6,057 bases of DNA from Spirochaetales bacterium. Its GTDB lineage: Bacteria; Spirochaetota; Spirochaetia; DSM-16054; Sediminispirochaetaceae. The stretch spans positions 1-6,057 of the forward strand of contig JAASTM010000165.1 of NCBI GenBank assembly GCA_021767325.1. The letters run 5' to 3'. Shown here in pieces: positions 5,507 to 6,057 of the stretch. Each line of letters begins with the position of its first letter. Position 1 is the stretch's first letter. Position numbers and translations under genes: made by a program. The notes beneath the pieces were generated by a model. The model was given only the letters and a program-made list of their open reading frames with translations. It was not told where the DNA came from and made no database searches.

Positions 5507-6057
5507 GTATCGAGGAACGGGCACAACAGGCCAAGCAGGCCCAGATCCGCTGCGCGGGTCTCACGACCCAACAAAAAAACGACGCTTTGGAGGCAGTCGC
5601 TGCGGCAATCGAGGCGCAGCGCGACAGCATCGAAGCGGCCAACCGGTCCGATATCGAGCGGGCCGAAAAAGAGAATCTCGAAGCCCCGCTGCTCAAGCGG
5701 CTCAAGTTTCAGGGCGAGAAGATCGACCAGTCCTGTGCCGGAGTACGCGGTGTAGCCGGGCAGAGCGACCCGGTGGGCGTGGTCCAGAGCGCCCGCCTCC
5801 TGGATGAGGGGCTCGAACTCTACCGGGTCAGCTGTCCGATCGGTGTGATCGGCATGATCTTCGAATCGCGCCCGGATGCCCTGGTGCAGATGGCCGCCCT
5901 CAGCCTCAAGAGCGGCAATGCCGTTCTGCTGAAAGGGGGCCGCGAAGCCCTGGAGACCAACCGCGAGCTGGCCCGCATCATCGCCGCGGCGACGGAGCAG
6001 GCCGGCATACCGGCGGGCTGGATCCAGCTGGTGGAAACCCGCGAAGACGTGAACAGC
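5503..6057 (+). CDS. proA: Gamma-glutamyl phosphate reductase, N-terminal part, cut by the right edge
   Basis: NADPH-dependent reduction of gamma-glutamyl phosphate to glutamate-5-semialdehyde, the second step of proline synthesis from glutamate; cytoplasmic. The 185 visible codons are somewhat under half of the usual 415-430 residues. The N terminus IEERAQQAKQA (3-13), the LTTQQKNDAL segment (20-29), the DPVG region (89-92), CPIGVIGMIFESRPDALVQ (111-129) and LSLKSGNAVLLKGGREA (133-149) follow ProA closely across the nucleotide-binding aldehyde-dehydrogenase-like fold. The catalytic cysteine of the family lies beyond the edge. The GTG at 5503 is chosen because of AAGGAGG eight bases upstream, no in-frame ATG nearby, and agreement with the usual ProA N terminus. 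The partner gene proB is not upstream, which is instead the divergent importer operon; it may follow proA or be elsewhere. Confidence 0.93.
   Translation, partial: MSIEERAQQAKQAQIRCAGLTTQQKNDALEAVAAAIEAQRDSIEAANRSDIERAEKENLEAPLLKRLKFQGEKIDQSCAGVRGVAGQSDPVGVVQSARLLDEGLELYRVSCPIGVIGMIFESRPDALVQMAALSLKSGNAVLLKGGREALETNRELARIIAAATEQAGIPAGWIQLVETREDVNS

Noticed and set aside
5349..5705. 118-codon minus-strand frame across the importer promoter and the proA start
   Set aside because: It is antisense to proA, Ser/Ala/Arg-rich, would run through the importer promoter, and has no family resemblance.

Overview
This 6,057-base window is a GC-rich bacterial chromosomal segment with ordinary metabolic and transport genes. 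It holds six protein-coding genes, two of them cut by the window edges. I see no RNA gene, insertion sequence, CRISPR array, phage gene or broken gene. The three-gene transporter encodes a binding protein with a cleavable signal peptide and no lipobox cysteine. That suggests a free periplasmic protein and therefore a diderm (Gram-negative type) host. Shine-Dalgarno sites and sigma70-type promoter boxes are recognisable. I cannot name the phylum from this sequence; a spirochaete would not be out of character, but that is only an impression.

Layout. Bases 1-574 (minus strand) carry the N-terminal third or more of an N-acyl-D-amino-acid deacylase, with an unusual low-complexity insertion near its N terminus. 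A 96-bp AT-rich divergent promoter region (575-670) separates it from a complete adenine deaminase gene, ade (671-2428, plus). Ade ends two bases from the end of a convergent minus-strand operon (5339 down to 2431). That operon is a complete FecBCD/BtuFCD-type importer: periplasmic binding protein, then FecCD permease, then ATPase. The spacing is tight (16 bp, then a 20-bp overlap) and a good promoter lies upstream. A second divergent promoter region (5340-5502) leads into proA (5503 to the right edge, plus), which encodes gamma-glutamyl phosphate reductase and starts at GTG.

How they work together. The deacylase frees D-amino acids from N-acyl forms, and Ade converts adenine to hypoxanthine plus ammonia, so both look like scavenging amidohydrolases. 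The importer brings in a metal chelate or metal oxyanion (siderophore, haem, corrinoid or molybdate/tungstate type; substrate not decidable here). ProA is the second step of proline synthesis. These genes do not form an obvious single pathway. I found no previously undescribed system. The points most worth a second look are the in-frame repeat insertion in the deacylase, a dyad overlapping the transporter promoter, and a two-codon start-stop reading frame overlapping the proA start codon.
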